Source: Geosiphon pyriformis (Eukaryota > Glomeromycota > Glomeromycetes > Archaeosporales > Geosiphonaceae). From it: a stretch of 64,000 nucleotides of DNA. Positions 45,864 through 56,675 of this stretch are shown piece after piece (within the stretch, counting starts at the first letter, position 1; each line of letters begins with the position of its first letter). The position numbers were made by a program, and so were the translations under genes. The stretch covers positions 1,799,598 to 1,863,597 of the forward strand of contig JAAOMT010000512.1 in assembly GCA_016748015.1 (NCBI GenBank). Direction: 5' to 3'. The notes beneath the pieces were generated by a model, which saw only the letters and a list, made by a program, of their open reading frames with translations, was not told the origin of the DNA and ran no database searches.

Positions 45864-46720
45864 TTTTTTTTTTAATTCTACTTTTAATGAGTGAAACCCA
45901 ACTGCTATTTAGTACATAGAGCCAAACTAAGTGACCCAAACTAAATGTAATTTACGCACTTACTACATATAGCTAGCCACTCAGGCCAGTCAAGACAACA
46001 CTACACATCTATAATAACACTAACAACACCATTTAGACCAAAAAAAAAACAGCACAGCAAATAATGACTAAAGCTAACAACAAATGATTCGATCACACCA
46101 AGCATTCTAACCACTCCACCCAACAATACAGAAGAAACATCACGAGACAAACCAGAAACAACTCCACTCTCAGCAACCAAACCAGTTTTCTCCATCTGCA
46201 TCCTGTGCTCAGACCTCACCAACCATGCCCTTACACAATGTAGATCAGCTACAAACCTAACAAAATTGACAACCTCACCAATGGCCTGTTTCTTATCATT
46301 AAATACACCAGAGTTTTTTCACACCATTTATTTAGCACAAAGCCTTTACACACAATAGAATACAAACCAACATCTAAAGAACAGGCAGACAATGTTCACA
46401 AAACAGCTGAAGACGACAAGTCACAAAGACCTGTCACCAAAATCCAATGAGCAGAAGCCTCAACCAGAACCTTACCACAAATAACAACATCCTGAGGGCA
46501 TGTGAAAACATAATCAGAAAATTCCACTTCATCACACAGCAGGCATAATACGTCAGGATAACCCTTATTATACAGTCTTTTTCAAACAGCTACCAGAAGA
46601 TATCTGTACACAGCCTTCATCAAATATGAGCACAAGTTCAAAGTTTTCCAACCAGTGAATTCAGCAAACATATAAGAGTCCAGATGCCAAACTTTTGCAG
46701 TAGAAATCCAGTCTATATAC
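45864..46720 (-). mobile_element. LINE-4: 3' fragment of a LINE
   Basis: Minus-strand LINE 3' end with poly(T) at 45864-45873, the shared tail (TTTCACTCATTAAAA on minus) and a degraded ORF2 C-terminus (frame 46222-46001). The piece ends abruptly at the left LTR of GYP-2. The expected continuation is not found beyond GYP-2, where a plus-strand LINE lies instead. Confidence 0.78.
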
Positions 46721-47730
46721 TGTTACCAAAGATTTTTGGTCTCTTTTCTTGAATGTTGTAAATGTTTATTGGTTGCAAATTCACATTTTCTAGAAGTAGT
46801 TGAACCTCCAATAACTGAATTTATCTTCAAATTATCTTCTATAATTTGAACTTGCTGGGCTTATAAGTGGAATGGCCAATTCTGTGCCAGTTACTTTATG
46901 TAGTTATGTTGTAGTAAACGTCAACTCTTTCTCAGGAATTACTTATCTGGAAGCTCACTAAAATGTGTAGTTACTTTGCTGTGAAAATCAACTCTTCTAC
47001 AGAAATCTTGTCTGTAGACTACTCTAATGATTGTAATAAGAAAATACAAGAAAATAAAAGAAATGTAAAAGAAATAGAATTCTGTCAAGGGAAACGTTTT
47101 CTATCCAAGCCTGAAGTTACTAACAGTTTATTGAAATTGGTAGCTAATCAATTTCGAAATATTAGTTGGGTTTTGGGGATTTTCCAAGTGCAATAATTAA
47201 AAAATTTGGTTTTTCGAATTATTTAATATTTATTTTTTTTTGTGTGTATAGAAACGATTCTAAGGGATAAATCTAAAGTAAGATACATTTTTTTGAAGAG
47301 AAAAGCTCTTCTTTTATACAACTTGTTGTAGTACTAGTCTATAAACTTGCACTTTTTCTCTTTGCTCAAATTTTGGCAAACTAAAGATACATTTTGATAA
47401 ACTACAAGTTATTTTGCTGAACTATTGATTAATTTGGGTGAACTATTTATAATTTCAGTAAATTTCTGTAAATTTCGGCAAATTTCTTATAAATTTTGGC
47501 AAATTTCTGTAAATTTCGGCAAATTTTAGAATATTACAAAGTTCAGAATATTGTGTAATTTGATTATTTTACTTTCTGTTGTACTAATTGGATTATTAAT
47601 TGAATCATAATAGGTGATAAATTGATTAAATAATAAGTAATAATTTGAAATAATATTAATATACTAATTAATTATAGGGATTATAAGGGTGATTTCATGC
47701 TAATTACTAGCTAAAATTCTATTGTTAACA
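46721..47730 (-). repeat. GYP-2 3' LTR
   Basis: 1,010-base LTR from TGTTACCAAAG to ATTGTTAACA on plus, with the GAAATT/AATTTC short-unit array near 47455-47525. Confidence 0.92.
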
Positions 47731-48417
47731 TAATCTTCTCCTCAAGACTGAGCTCCATCGAAGTTCAAGCACTATCTGTAATATTGAGATAGTGATCCAA
47801 AATAATTGAAGTAATCTGGTCTGAAAATTGTTGAAATTTCAGTTCTGTGAGTTTGCCAATGTATTGGATTTTCATTGGTTGCAGTATTGGATTTTGTAGA
47901 ATATTTTCACAAGTATTAAACAAATCATAGAGTCTAAAAGCTGCTCTAAGTTTGTAGCAAATGTTTATTGGTCTAGCTGCTGTTTTGAATTTATTGTGAA
48001 TTTGTTTTTGTATAGCTTCAGGAGTGAGATTTGTTGCTTCAAGTTCCAGTTTTCATTCATAAAATGTCTTTTCAATGTGAAAGTATTTATAGATAGGAGT
48101 GTGTTCATTGTTCTGTTTATTGAAGAGTAGTAAAAGTTTTTGTTGCATTGTAGCATTTGGTGAAATGTCAATAAGAGCAATTAAAAAATTTTCTTTCAGT
48201 GCTTGCTTCAAAAGTCTTAGTAACCTATTTTCAGAGTGACTTCTTGTTTTTTTCTATAAGAGTAATAGTTCTGTGAATGATTTGCTATTGGGGCTGTGGT
48301 TTCTTTCTGAATATAATTAATTTGACTTCCATTAATCATTATGAATAAGTCAGGAAGTGTTTTCAAGGCTAACATTAACTTTTGGGATATTTGTTGAATA
48401 TTTCGGGGAATAATCAT
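47715..48417 (-). pseudogene. GYP-2 ORF3
   Basis: Starts MIIPRNIQQISQKLMLAL at 48417 and matches GYP-1 ORF3 closely. A 1-base deletion in an A-run (about 48250) shifts the frame after SQNYYSYRKK, and the remaining homologous sequence runs to the LTR. Uncharacterised; see GYP-1 ORF3. Confidence 0.7.
47731..47743 (-). promoter_or_regulatory. GYP-2 polypurine tract
   Basis: GAGGAGAAGATTA on the minus strand abuts the 3' LTR. Confidence 0.65.
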
Positions 48418-48562
48418 GATAAAATTGACTAATTATGAAAAGAGAGAATAAAAAAAATTATTTTTGGGATATGGGGTTTTTATTTGTTTTTGGGTTTGGG
48501 TGTTTTTGTAATTTATTTACTATTTTTGTCTTTGTGTTTTTATTAAAGAATTATTGTAAAAT

Positions 48563-50000
48563 TTAAGTGTTCAAGTTTGATTGTTGTTCTATTATAATTA
48601 TTGGTTCTAAATTTTGGAGAATATCTTCAGGATTAATTAAAGGGGAATGTGTACCAATTTGTGAAATTAATGGTTCAGGATTGTTTCTGGAATGATAGTG
48701 TTTCAATTTGTCTCCATGTGCAACTTTTGCTAGTATTTTGTCATTAAGTCTTAACTTGTATGATCCATTGTCTAGAATTTCGTAAATATAAAATGGTTCA
48801 TCCCATTTATTTTCAAATTTCCCACTCCATTGTTTTTCAATCTTAGTTCTGTGTAAAAGAACTTTATTTCCAACTTTAAATTTGTTGGTAATAGGTGGTA
48901 ATTTGTTGTTATGTTTTTCTTTTTGTTGAGCTTGGGAATGTTTAATATGAATTGCTGCTATTCTTCTTTTTCCTTCTAGTGTACTAAAAAGAGTATAGGC
49001 TCTTCTTTGGAGTGTTTCTTGAAAGTTTTTTTCATTGATTGGTTGCACTGGGTATGTTTCTACTGTGAAATTAATTGGTAATGTTGCTGTCCTTCCATAA
49101 GTAAAATCAAATGGTGTGTGTTTCATAGTATTTTGTTTTAGCATTTTCTATGCTAGTAACACTGATAGAATAAAGATATCCCATTCCTGCTCAAAGTCTG
49201 TTGAGACTTTGGCTAAAGATTCACACAATGTTCTGTTAAAACGTTCTACAAGTTCATTTGTTTGAGAGTGATAAGGTAATGATAGAGGTCTTTTGACATT
49301 AAACTGTTCACAAATTTTTTGTATCAAGTTGTTTACAAAATGTGTTCCTTAATCAGATAAGAGTTCAATTGGGCATCCATGTCTACAGATAATGTCTTCA
49401 TAGATGAAATTTTCTACTGATTTTGCATCTGCTCTTTGAATGACTTTAGCTTCAGGCCATTTGGTAAGATAATTTACTGCAACTGCAATATAATGATTTT
49501 CTTGGATTGTAATAGATAATGGTCCAACTAAATTAATTCCAACTTTGTCAAAAGGTTGTTCAACTTTGATTGGATTTAAAGGTTCTGTGGAGTGAGTTCC
49601 TCCTCTTCTTTGACAACTATCACAAGATTCTATATATTGTCGAATGTCTTTTTACATATGAGGCCAAAAATGATGTTCAAGAGTTTTTTGAATTGTTCCA
49701 TCTCTTCCCAAGTGTGCTGAAGACGGATCTGTGTGCATGTTGTATAAAATTGTTTCTTTTTCATTCTCTTGTACTAATCTGAGTGGTTGGTTTGGATTTC
49801 TGTGATTTTTGTAATATATTTTGTTATGATGTATAAAATATTGTTTGAATTGGTGTTGTAATCAATGTTTTTCACTTGGAGACCAATTTTCCGGCATGGT
49901 GAGAGTCTCCAAATAGTTTTTGATGTTGTTGTAGTTATCTAGATCCATTGTTGTTGATCTTGTTGTTTGTTCTGCTGTTAAGTTTGTTGGTGTTTTGTTG
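48563..50000 (-). pseudogene. GYP-2 integrase
   Basis: The C-terminal part is open from 49144 to 48563 (TVETYPVQPINEKNFQ ... FKVGNKVLLHRTK ... FYIYEILDNG). The core upstream (about 49570-49150) reads VGINLVGPL (Asp to Asn), LLSD-stop-GTHFVNN and LVERFNR. The second Asp and the Glu are thus kept and the first Asp is lost. Stops at TGG or CAA positions break the core. Confidence 0.85.
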
Positions 50001-51400
50001 GTGTTAATGTTGGTATTAATATTGTTTTATTCTTGAAAGACTATCAATATTGGTGTGTAGTTTTCCTGGTTTGTGATGTACAATGTATCTGTAGTCTACT
50101 AAGAAGTCATTCCATCAAGACTGTTTGGCACTTTGTTCAGTTTTCTTTTTATTAAGCCATTTAAGGCCAATATTGTCCATTATTATGTCAAATTTTTTTC
50201 CATTCTTCAGATATTGTTGAAAATGTTTAAGAGCCCAAATGACTGCAGCAGCTTCTAATTCAGTTGAGCCATATTTTAGTTCTGTTGGTTTGAGTGTTCT
50301 ACTAGCATAAGTGATGACTTGTTCTTGCCCATTTTCATCTACTTGTGATAAGATGGCACCAAATACTATGTGTGAAGCATCAGTGGCTAATTGGAACTAT
50401 TTGTTGAAGTCTGGGTAAGCAAAAACTGGAGCTGTTGTCAATTTTGTTTTGAGCATTTCAAAAGCTTTTTGTTGTTCTTCAGTTCATTTGTATGGCACGT
50501 TTTTGTTGGTAAGATAATTGAGTAGTTTGGCAATTTTTAAGAATTTTTTTATGAATTTCCGATAATAAGAGGCTAATCCTACAAATCCTCTTAGTTCTGT
50601 AGTATTTCTGGAGGTTTGAAAGTTTTTGACAGCACTGATTGTTCTTGAATTTGGTTTGACTCCATCTTTACTAACTATGTGTCTAAGAAAGATCAAGCTT
50701 GTTTTTCTAAAGTAATATTTCTCAATGTTTAACTTTAATCTTGCTTTCTGTAATCATTGAAAAACTTCTTACAGGTGAATGAGGTGGGCTTCAAAGCTTG
50801 GTGAGTATACATTAGTATCATCAAGATAGACAACTACTAATTGCCACAAGAGCCCTTTATAGACAACATCCATGAGTTACTGAAATGTTGCTGGTGTATT
50901 GCAGAGTCTAAAAGACATAATATTGAATTCATAGTTTCCTCCTTGAGTGGTAAATACTGTTTTGGGTCCATTTCGACTTGCCAGTATCCACTTTCTAGGT
51001 CTAAAGTTGAGAAAAACTTGGCTTTTCCTAGAGCATTTAATATGTCATCAATTCTTGGAAGAGGGTAGATATCTCCAATTATAACACTATTCAATTGTTT
51101 ATAATCAACACAGAATCTGATTTTTCCATTTTTCTTTTTAACTAAAACTACTGGTGAGGCCCAAGGACTTCTTGATGGTTGAATCAATCCGTTATTGAGT
51201 ATTCTTTGGACCTTTTCTTTGATGAATTGGTGGTTGGCAGGTGGCACTTGATAAGCTTGTTGACATTTTGGTGAAGCATTTCTTATATGGATCTGATGTT
51301 GAACAATGTTCGTTTTTCCCAAGTCATTGTTGTCTTTTGCAAATATATCTGCAAATTCAGCTATCAATTGTTTCAATTGTCTTTGTTGTTAAGGTTCTAA
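50001..51400 (-). pseudogene. GYP-2 reverse transcriptase and RNase H
   Basis: RT is open from 51376 to 50837 with LIQPSRSPWASPVVLVKKK, RFCVDYKQLNS and STLDLESGYWQVEMDP. A small deletion after MDP shifts the frame. The active site VVVYLDDTNVYS (about 50800-50835) is intact. RNase H follows with QLATDASH and TYASRTLKPTELKYGSTELE. Frame 50696-50484 holds the RT connection block (HIVSKDGVKPN). This copy best shows the ancestral RT. Confidence 0.88.
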
Positions 51401-52250
51401 GGAACCCATGTTGATTCGAGAGAGTTTTTCTTTCAAAAAGTGGTAGTTTTCAGTAGTGGGAATGATATTTGGATTTGGGAGTAGAGTGTGCTTTACAATT
51501 TCGATGAAATTAGAGACAATTTGAGAGTTTTCATCTTGAAAATATTGCTGTGTATAATTCCAATCTCCAGTTTGTTTAATAAGACAATAGAGTAATTATT
51601 GGGGTTGTAAAATATAACTCGAAATTTTTTTATTCCTTTGGGAATATAAACGTTTGAAATTGAGATTTCATGCTTCAAACAGATTTGTTCATTGAATTCA
51701 AAGATTTGTTGTGTAGTGGTGGGTTTTAAGCAAGTGTAAATTTCGTGATGTTCTCCAAAAAGTGAAATGGTAATTGGCTGGGGAAGTTGAAAAATCTGGT
51801 GAGATTCATTTTGTGTATTAAGAGCTATGTTTACTGGAACTGTAAATTGTCCAGTTAAACCAAAACCTTGAGTTTCTCTTTCACTTTTTCCCAATTGTTC
51901 TCTGTTGTTTACTGATTGTAAACCCGAAATGTTGATTAAAGGTAAGTAAATTGCTTGAGCAATTTTTTTAGCATGTTCAATTTTGAATAGTTTGTTTGTT
52001 TTATTCTATATCATAATGGTAATGTCTCCAGTGTATTCTGCATCTATAACTCCTCCTCTAATATTGATTCCTTTGCTTGCCAATGATGATCTGGAGGCAA
52101 TTTGAACCATTGCTCCTGGTAGAATTTCAAGAGCAATTTTGAGATTAATTTTTGTCAAAGACTTTGGTTGGAGAACCAAAGTATCTTTTTCTGGGTATCT
52201 TAGGTCATATCCAGCATCAATTCGTGTGCTTTTTCTGGTCTGATTCCTTG
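51401..52250 (-). pseudogene. GYP-2 dUTPase domain and linker to RT
   Basis: Motifs on the minus strand: DAGYDLRY (I, just after a 1-base deletion that breaks the preceding frame), ASRSSLASKGINI (II), GVIDAEYTGDI (III, canonical), AKKIAQAIYLPL (IV) and RETQGFGLTGQF (V). The frame 51894-51493 includes motif V and the linker. Of the three copies this has the most canonical motifs I and III. Confidence 0.86.
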
Positions 52251-53190
52251 GCCATGGTTGTCAAAATATTTAAGTTGTAGAGATGGTTGCTTTTCAAGAA
52301 GATAGATGGAGGTGGTTGGTAGTTCTTTTACTAGTTTAGATACTCCAAATTCGATTTTATTTTCATCATTCTCATCTGGCAGAAGAATGCTAAGAGCATA
52401 ACATTCTAAACACCATTGGTTATTACAAGGCATAACACATTCTTTACACAATTGAATGTTTATTTACTCTAATCATTGAATTTGAGCTTTTTTGGTCAGA
52501 TATATGTGGCTTGCAATTTGGTGGTAGGTTTTTACTTCATCTTCGTAATCAAATCCAGCTAATTCCATAGTATACTCAATGTATTCAGCTTCTTTCATTT
52601 GGCAGATATCTTCTTGAGTGGCTCTATTGATCAATGCTATTGCTAAATCAAAAATCATTTCAGCATCATAAAGATAATGGTAAAGTTTATTGAGAGCACT
52701 GTTGTATGCTGCATCAAATGGTGTTCTTTTTCTGACTTTTTCCGAAATTGATAGAGCATATTGACAGGTCTAATCACATACTTCTCCTTTCATTGCTACA
52801 TCAATCCAATTGCATTCTTCTGGTAGTCTTTCTCTACAAGTAAGGCAAGGAGTTTTGTCCTATTTTCCACTTCTCTTTGGGGATTCAAATCATTCTTTGT
52901 GGCATGCCTTGCAAAAGTAACAAGTGCAAGTTTCATATTCCTCTTCTGGGGAAATACAGGCTCCCATAGATAAAAGCTTTTTTTTGCAATCTTTGCATTT
53001 TAGTGGAATGTATGGTGGTTTTTTTCGTGGTTCTGGTGTGGAATATTTAACTTTCTTCTATCCTTTTGATTCTTCGAAAATCTCTTGTTCTGTTTCCTCA
53101 GCCCAATTGGATGGTGATTCAAGAGCCATGTAGGTTTTAGTGAGTGGCATTTTCTCCTCTTCTTCAAATTCAAATACTAGAGCTTTTTTT
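52251..53190 (-). pseudogene. GYP-2 Cys-rich module
   Basis: Cys pairs CKDCKKKLLSMGAC, CTCYFCKACH, PCLTCRERLP and CDQTCQY-type (stop in place of Q), followed by a helical stretch (52658-52473) and a second cluster CKECVMPCNNQWCLECYAL (frame 52451-52200). It parallels GYP-1 and GYP-3. Putatively zinc-binding; family not recognised. Confidence 0.68.
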
Positions 53191-53924
53191 GATCATTTGT
53201 TAAAGGTACTACAGGTTGCAGGTACTATGGTATATTGTCCTTGGTATGAGATTTTAAGTTCTTGAGTTTCCCAGTTCAAGTTTGCATTGGCCTTAAGAAG
53301 CCAATCATTTCTGACTAGAGCTTGGTATTGGGGTGCATCTATAACAAGAACTTTAATTGAAATGGTTATTCCATCAATTGTAAAAGCGAAATCATCAATT
53401 TCTCCTACTAGAGTCTTCTTCATATCATCAGCTGTGACAATAACTGTTTGAGCTGGTCTGTCTACGTTTCATTTGAGTTGTTGCATCAGCTGGTAAGTGA
53501 TGATACTTCCAGTCAATCTACTATCTAAGATTAAGCAAATGGGTTTTCTTTCCACTGTAGCTTCTGTGTATATAGCAGTAATTGCTTTCTGTTCATTGAC
53601 TGCTGCATTACTAAGCAGAAATAGTAATTCATTTGCTTCAAATTCAAATGGAAATATATTTGACAGATTGGCATTTTGGGCAATTTAAGCTAGTGGAATG
53701 GTGTGGTTGAAAGAGTTTGATCTTGGTACTGCAACTTCATCTTTAGAAAGTACAGTTTGTTGAAAATCCGATTCCTCTGGTATTGTAAGATAACTGGGTT
53801 GAGTGTGATAGTGATTGGGTCTTTGCTGACCAGAATTTTGGAGAACCAACTGGTTATTTGAATTGATTCTGTTGTTGTTACTCTGCAATTGATTTTGGAA
53901 TGTGAATTGGTTATGTTGAACCAA
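53191..53924 (-). pseudogene. GYP-2 aspartic protease
   Basis: Frames 53924-53685 (Gln/Asn-rich lead) and 53423-53193 (KTLVGEIDDFAFTIDG ... LVRNDWLLKAN). The active-site motif reads LILDSRLTGS near 53520-53540: the glycine after Asp-Ser is Arg, so the site is probably dead. Stops lie near 53685 and 53470. Confidence 0.8.
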
Positions 53925-55736
53925 TTTTCTTGCTGGTACTTGATATTGTTGAGTGAGTAGTGTCTGAAATTGCTGAATTGGTAAAAGTTGCTGATATTGT
54001 TGTTGAATTGGTTGTGGAGCTGGTTAATAATAGCTGTTTTGAATTTGTGGTCTTGGTGAATAATAAGTTGGTGGTGAGAGTTGGTAATAAGATTGTTGTA
54101 GTAAAGAGTAACATTGATTACTTCTGTTTTGTTGGTCTCTTTGTAGTTTCCTACAATCTTGTTTCCAGTGTCCTGGAATTCCACAATAGTGACAATTTTG
54201 AGGTTGGTTGTTGGATGGTGGTCCAAAGTTGTTTTGGTTGTATCACTATAGTGGTTGATATTTTTGGGGTTGTTGCTGTTGTTGTTGTTGATTTGTAAAA
54301 TAACTTTCAACCTTCTTTGTGAGTTGGTTTATTTTTTCTTCAGCTGCTGAGCTGGTTTTTCCAATAGCCAAGTTAACAAGTTTGGTGTGGTTTGCTTCTT
54401 CTATAGCCATTTTATAATTTTTTGCATGTCTAATGGCAGTTGCTAAATCTGCTGGAGCATGTGGATGGACTTTTTTAATCAGTTTGTTTTTTAACCCTGC
54501 TATAAACTGATCCAGAATTTGAGCATTAGAATAGTAGTTATTGGTTTTCAATTGTCGGATTCGTTTGAGAAGTTTGTTAAATCTTCCAAAATAAGTCATA
54601 ACAGTTTCAGATGTTTCTTGTTTAATATTGCGAAAGTGGTTTCTGAGAGTAATAGAGATATTGTTGTTGGTAAATTGTTGTAGAAAAGCATCTTTGAATG
54701 CTTGCCAGTTTTCAAATGGTTCTTCTAAATTTTCAAACCATTTTCCTGCTGTTCCTTAGAGAAAGTAGGAAATTGCTTTAAGCATTCTTGCTGCAATCCA
54801 ACTATTTGCATCTTCTGCTTTTTGAACTTTGTCAAGCCATTCTTGAGGACTGGTATCATTATCTTCACTCGTGAATTCTGAAATCTTTGCAATGTAAGCA
54901 GTTGCCATTTTCTCTTTGTTTTTTGTGGCTTCTCCTTGTTCTGATTCAGTTTCTTCACTTTCCAAATTTTCTGAATGATCACTTTCGTTTTTCTGCAAGT
55001 ATTTAATAATATTGGTGCTTGTTGATATAGGTTTTTGCTGTTGAGTAAGATTTCTAGATAACTGAAAATCTTCTGGTCTGGAGAAATGGTTAAGTAGTGA
55101 ATTTGGTGTTTGTGGTCGAGCAAGTGAAATTAGAAATAGTGTAATAGAAAGTGGTAATTTGACACTGGTTCCTTGTTTAGGTGTTTGCAAGTGTTTGGCA
55201 GTTGTTTTTAGTAGTATTGGAGTGTTTGGAGCGGTTTTTGAGTGTTGTTTTACTTTTTGTTTGCCTTTGTTGCCTGTTTTTGTTTCTGATTTAAAGTCAA
55301 AAGAATATTTAAACTGTACTGGGTATTTTTCTTCACAATACTTGATAATGTTGTAATTGAGTTCTTGAAAGTAAGTGGCAAGTGTTTTACTGTTAAGGTC
55401 TTTAGTTTTCAATCGTGAATAGTGTACTAGATTATTGTAGAGATTGTTTCTCACTTCTGAAATGTTGTAATTTCCAAGAAGATAATTGTTGATATGGTTT
55501 TCAATGTATTGGTAGAGTGTTTTTTCAACAATTTCAATTCCGTCTGGGATGTTGAATCTCTGCTTGCAATAGATGTAAATTGACTGATAATACTTTAAAG
55601 TTGTTGTGTCTGGTATGGTTACCACTTTGAAGTTTGTTGTTTGCTGTGTTATTTCTGTGGGAGAACACCAAATGTTACCAGAGGTTTTTGGTCTCTTTTC
55701 TTGAATGTTGTAAATGTCTGTTGGTTGCAAATTCAT
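53925..55736 (-). pseudogene. GYP-2 gag, starting inside the 5' LTR
   Basis: Frame 55736-54756 begins MNLQPTDIYNIQEKRPKTSG; the first ~21 codons lie in the LTR, and translation would cross the PBS (NIWCSPTEITQQ). The Retrotrans_gag-like region follows with one stop at about 54759 (CAA to TAA in YFL-stop-GTAGKWFENLEEPF). The next frame, 54599-54246, covers the rest of capsid (QILDQFIAGLKNKLIKKVHP). A zinc knuckle CHYCGIPGHWKQDC lies at 54153-54194, followed by a Gln-rich tail. Confidence 0.85.
55655..55670 (-). promoter_or_regulatory. GYP-2 primer binding site
   Basis: TGGTGTTCTCCCACAG on the minus strand next to the 5' LTR, one base different from GYP-1. Confidence 0.6.
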
Positions 55737-56675
55737 GTTTTCTAGAAGTAATTAAACCTCCAGTAACTGAATTTATCTTCAAATTATCTTCTATAATTTG
55801 AACTGCTGGGCTTATAAGTGGAATGGCCAATTTCTTGCCAGTTACTTTATGTAGTTACATTGTAGTAAATATCAACTCTTTCCCAGGAATTACTCATCTG
55901 GAAGCTCACTAAAAATGTGTAGTTATTTTGCTGTGAAAGTCAACTTTTCTACAGGAATTTTGTCTGTAGGCTACCCTAATGATTATAATAAGAAAATAAA
56001 AGAAATGTAAAAGAAATAGAATTCTGTCAAGAGAAACGTTTTCTATTCAGGCCTGGAGTCATTAACAGTCTACTGAAATTGGTAGCTAATCAATTTCAAA
56101 ATGTTAATTGGGTTTTGGGGATTTTCCAAGTGCAATAATTAAAAAATATGGTTTTTTCAAATTATTTAATATTTATTTCTTTTTTTTTTTGTGTAAGAAT
56201 GGTTCTAAGTAATAAATTTAAAGTAAGATACATTTTTTTGAAAAAAAAAGCTTTTTTTTTATACAACTTGTTATAGTACTAGTCTATGAACTTGCACTTT
56301 TCCTCTTTGCTCAAATTTCAGCAAACTAAAGATACATTTTGATGAACTACAAGTTATTTCGCTGAACTATTGATTAATTTGGATGAACTATTCATAATTT
56401 TGGCGAATTTCTATAAATTTCGGCGAATTTCATATAAATTTTGACGAATTTCTGTAAATTTTGGCGAATTTTAGAATGTTACAAAGTTCAAAGTATTGTG
56501 TAATTTGATCATCTTACTTTCTGTTGTACTAATTGGATTATTAATTAAATCGTAATATATGATAAATTGATTAAATAATAAGTGATAATTTGGATTAATA
56601 TTAACATGTTAATTACTGATAGGAATTATAAGGATAATTTCATGCTAATTAATAGCTAAAATTTTACTGATAACA
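55673..56675 (-). repeat. GYP-2 5' LTR
   Basis: 1,003-base LTR, TGTTACCAGAGG to CTGATAACA on plus, with the short-unit AATTTCGGCGAATTTC-type array at about 56395-56475. It contains the ATG of gag (complement of 55734-55736). Confidence 0.92.

Larger units (their letters stand above)
46721..56675 (-). mobile_element. GYP-2: complete but decayed Ty3/gypsy copy, sister of GYP-1
   Basis: 9,955-base minus-strand element with the same domains, ORFs and LTR family as GYP-1. In the first ~245 LTR bases the pair differs at about 18 sites by hand count, about 17 of them transitions, against 7 in about 205 for GYP-1, so it looks older. No target duplication is seen (TATAC at left, ATGTT at right). LINE fragments of opposite orientation flank it. 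It retains several residues lost in GYP-1 (YLDD of RT, dUTPase motifs I and III) but has LILDSR in the protease and many stops. Confidence 0.92.
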
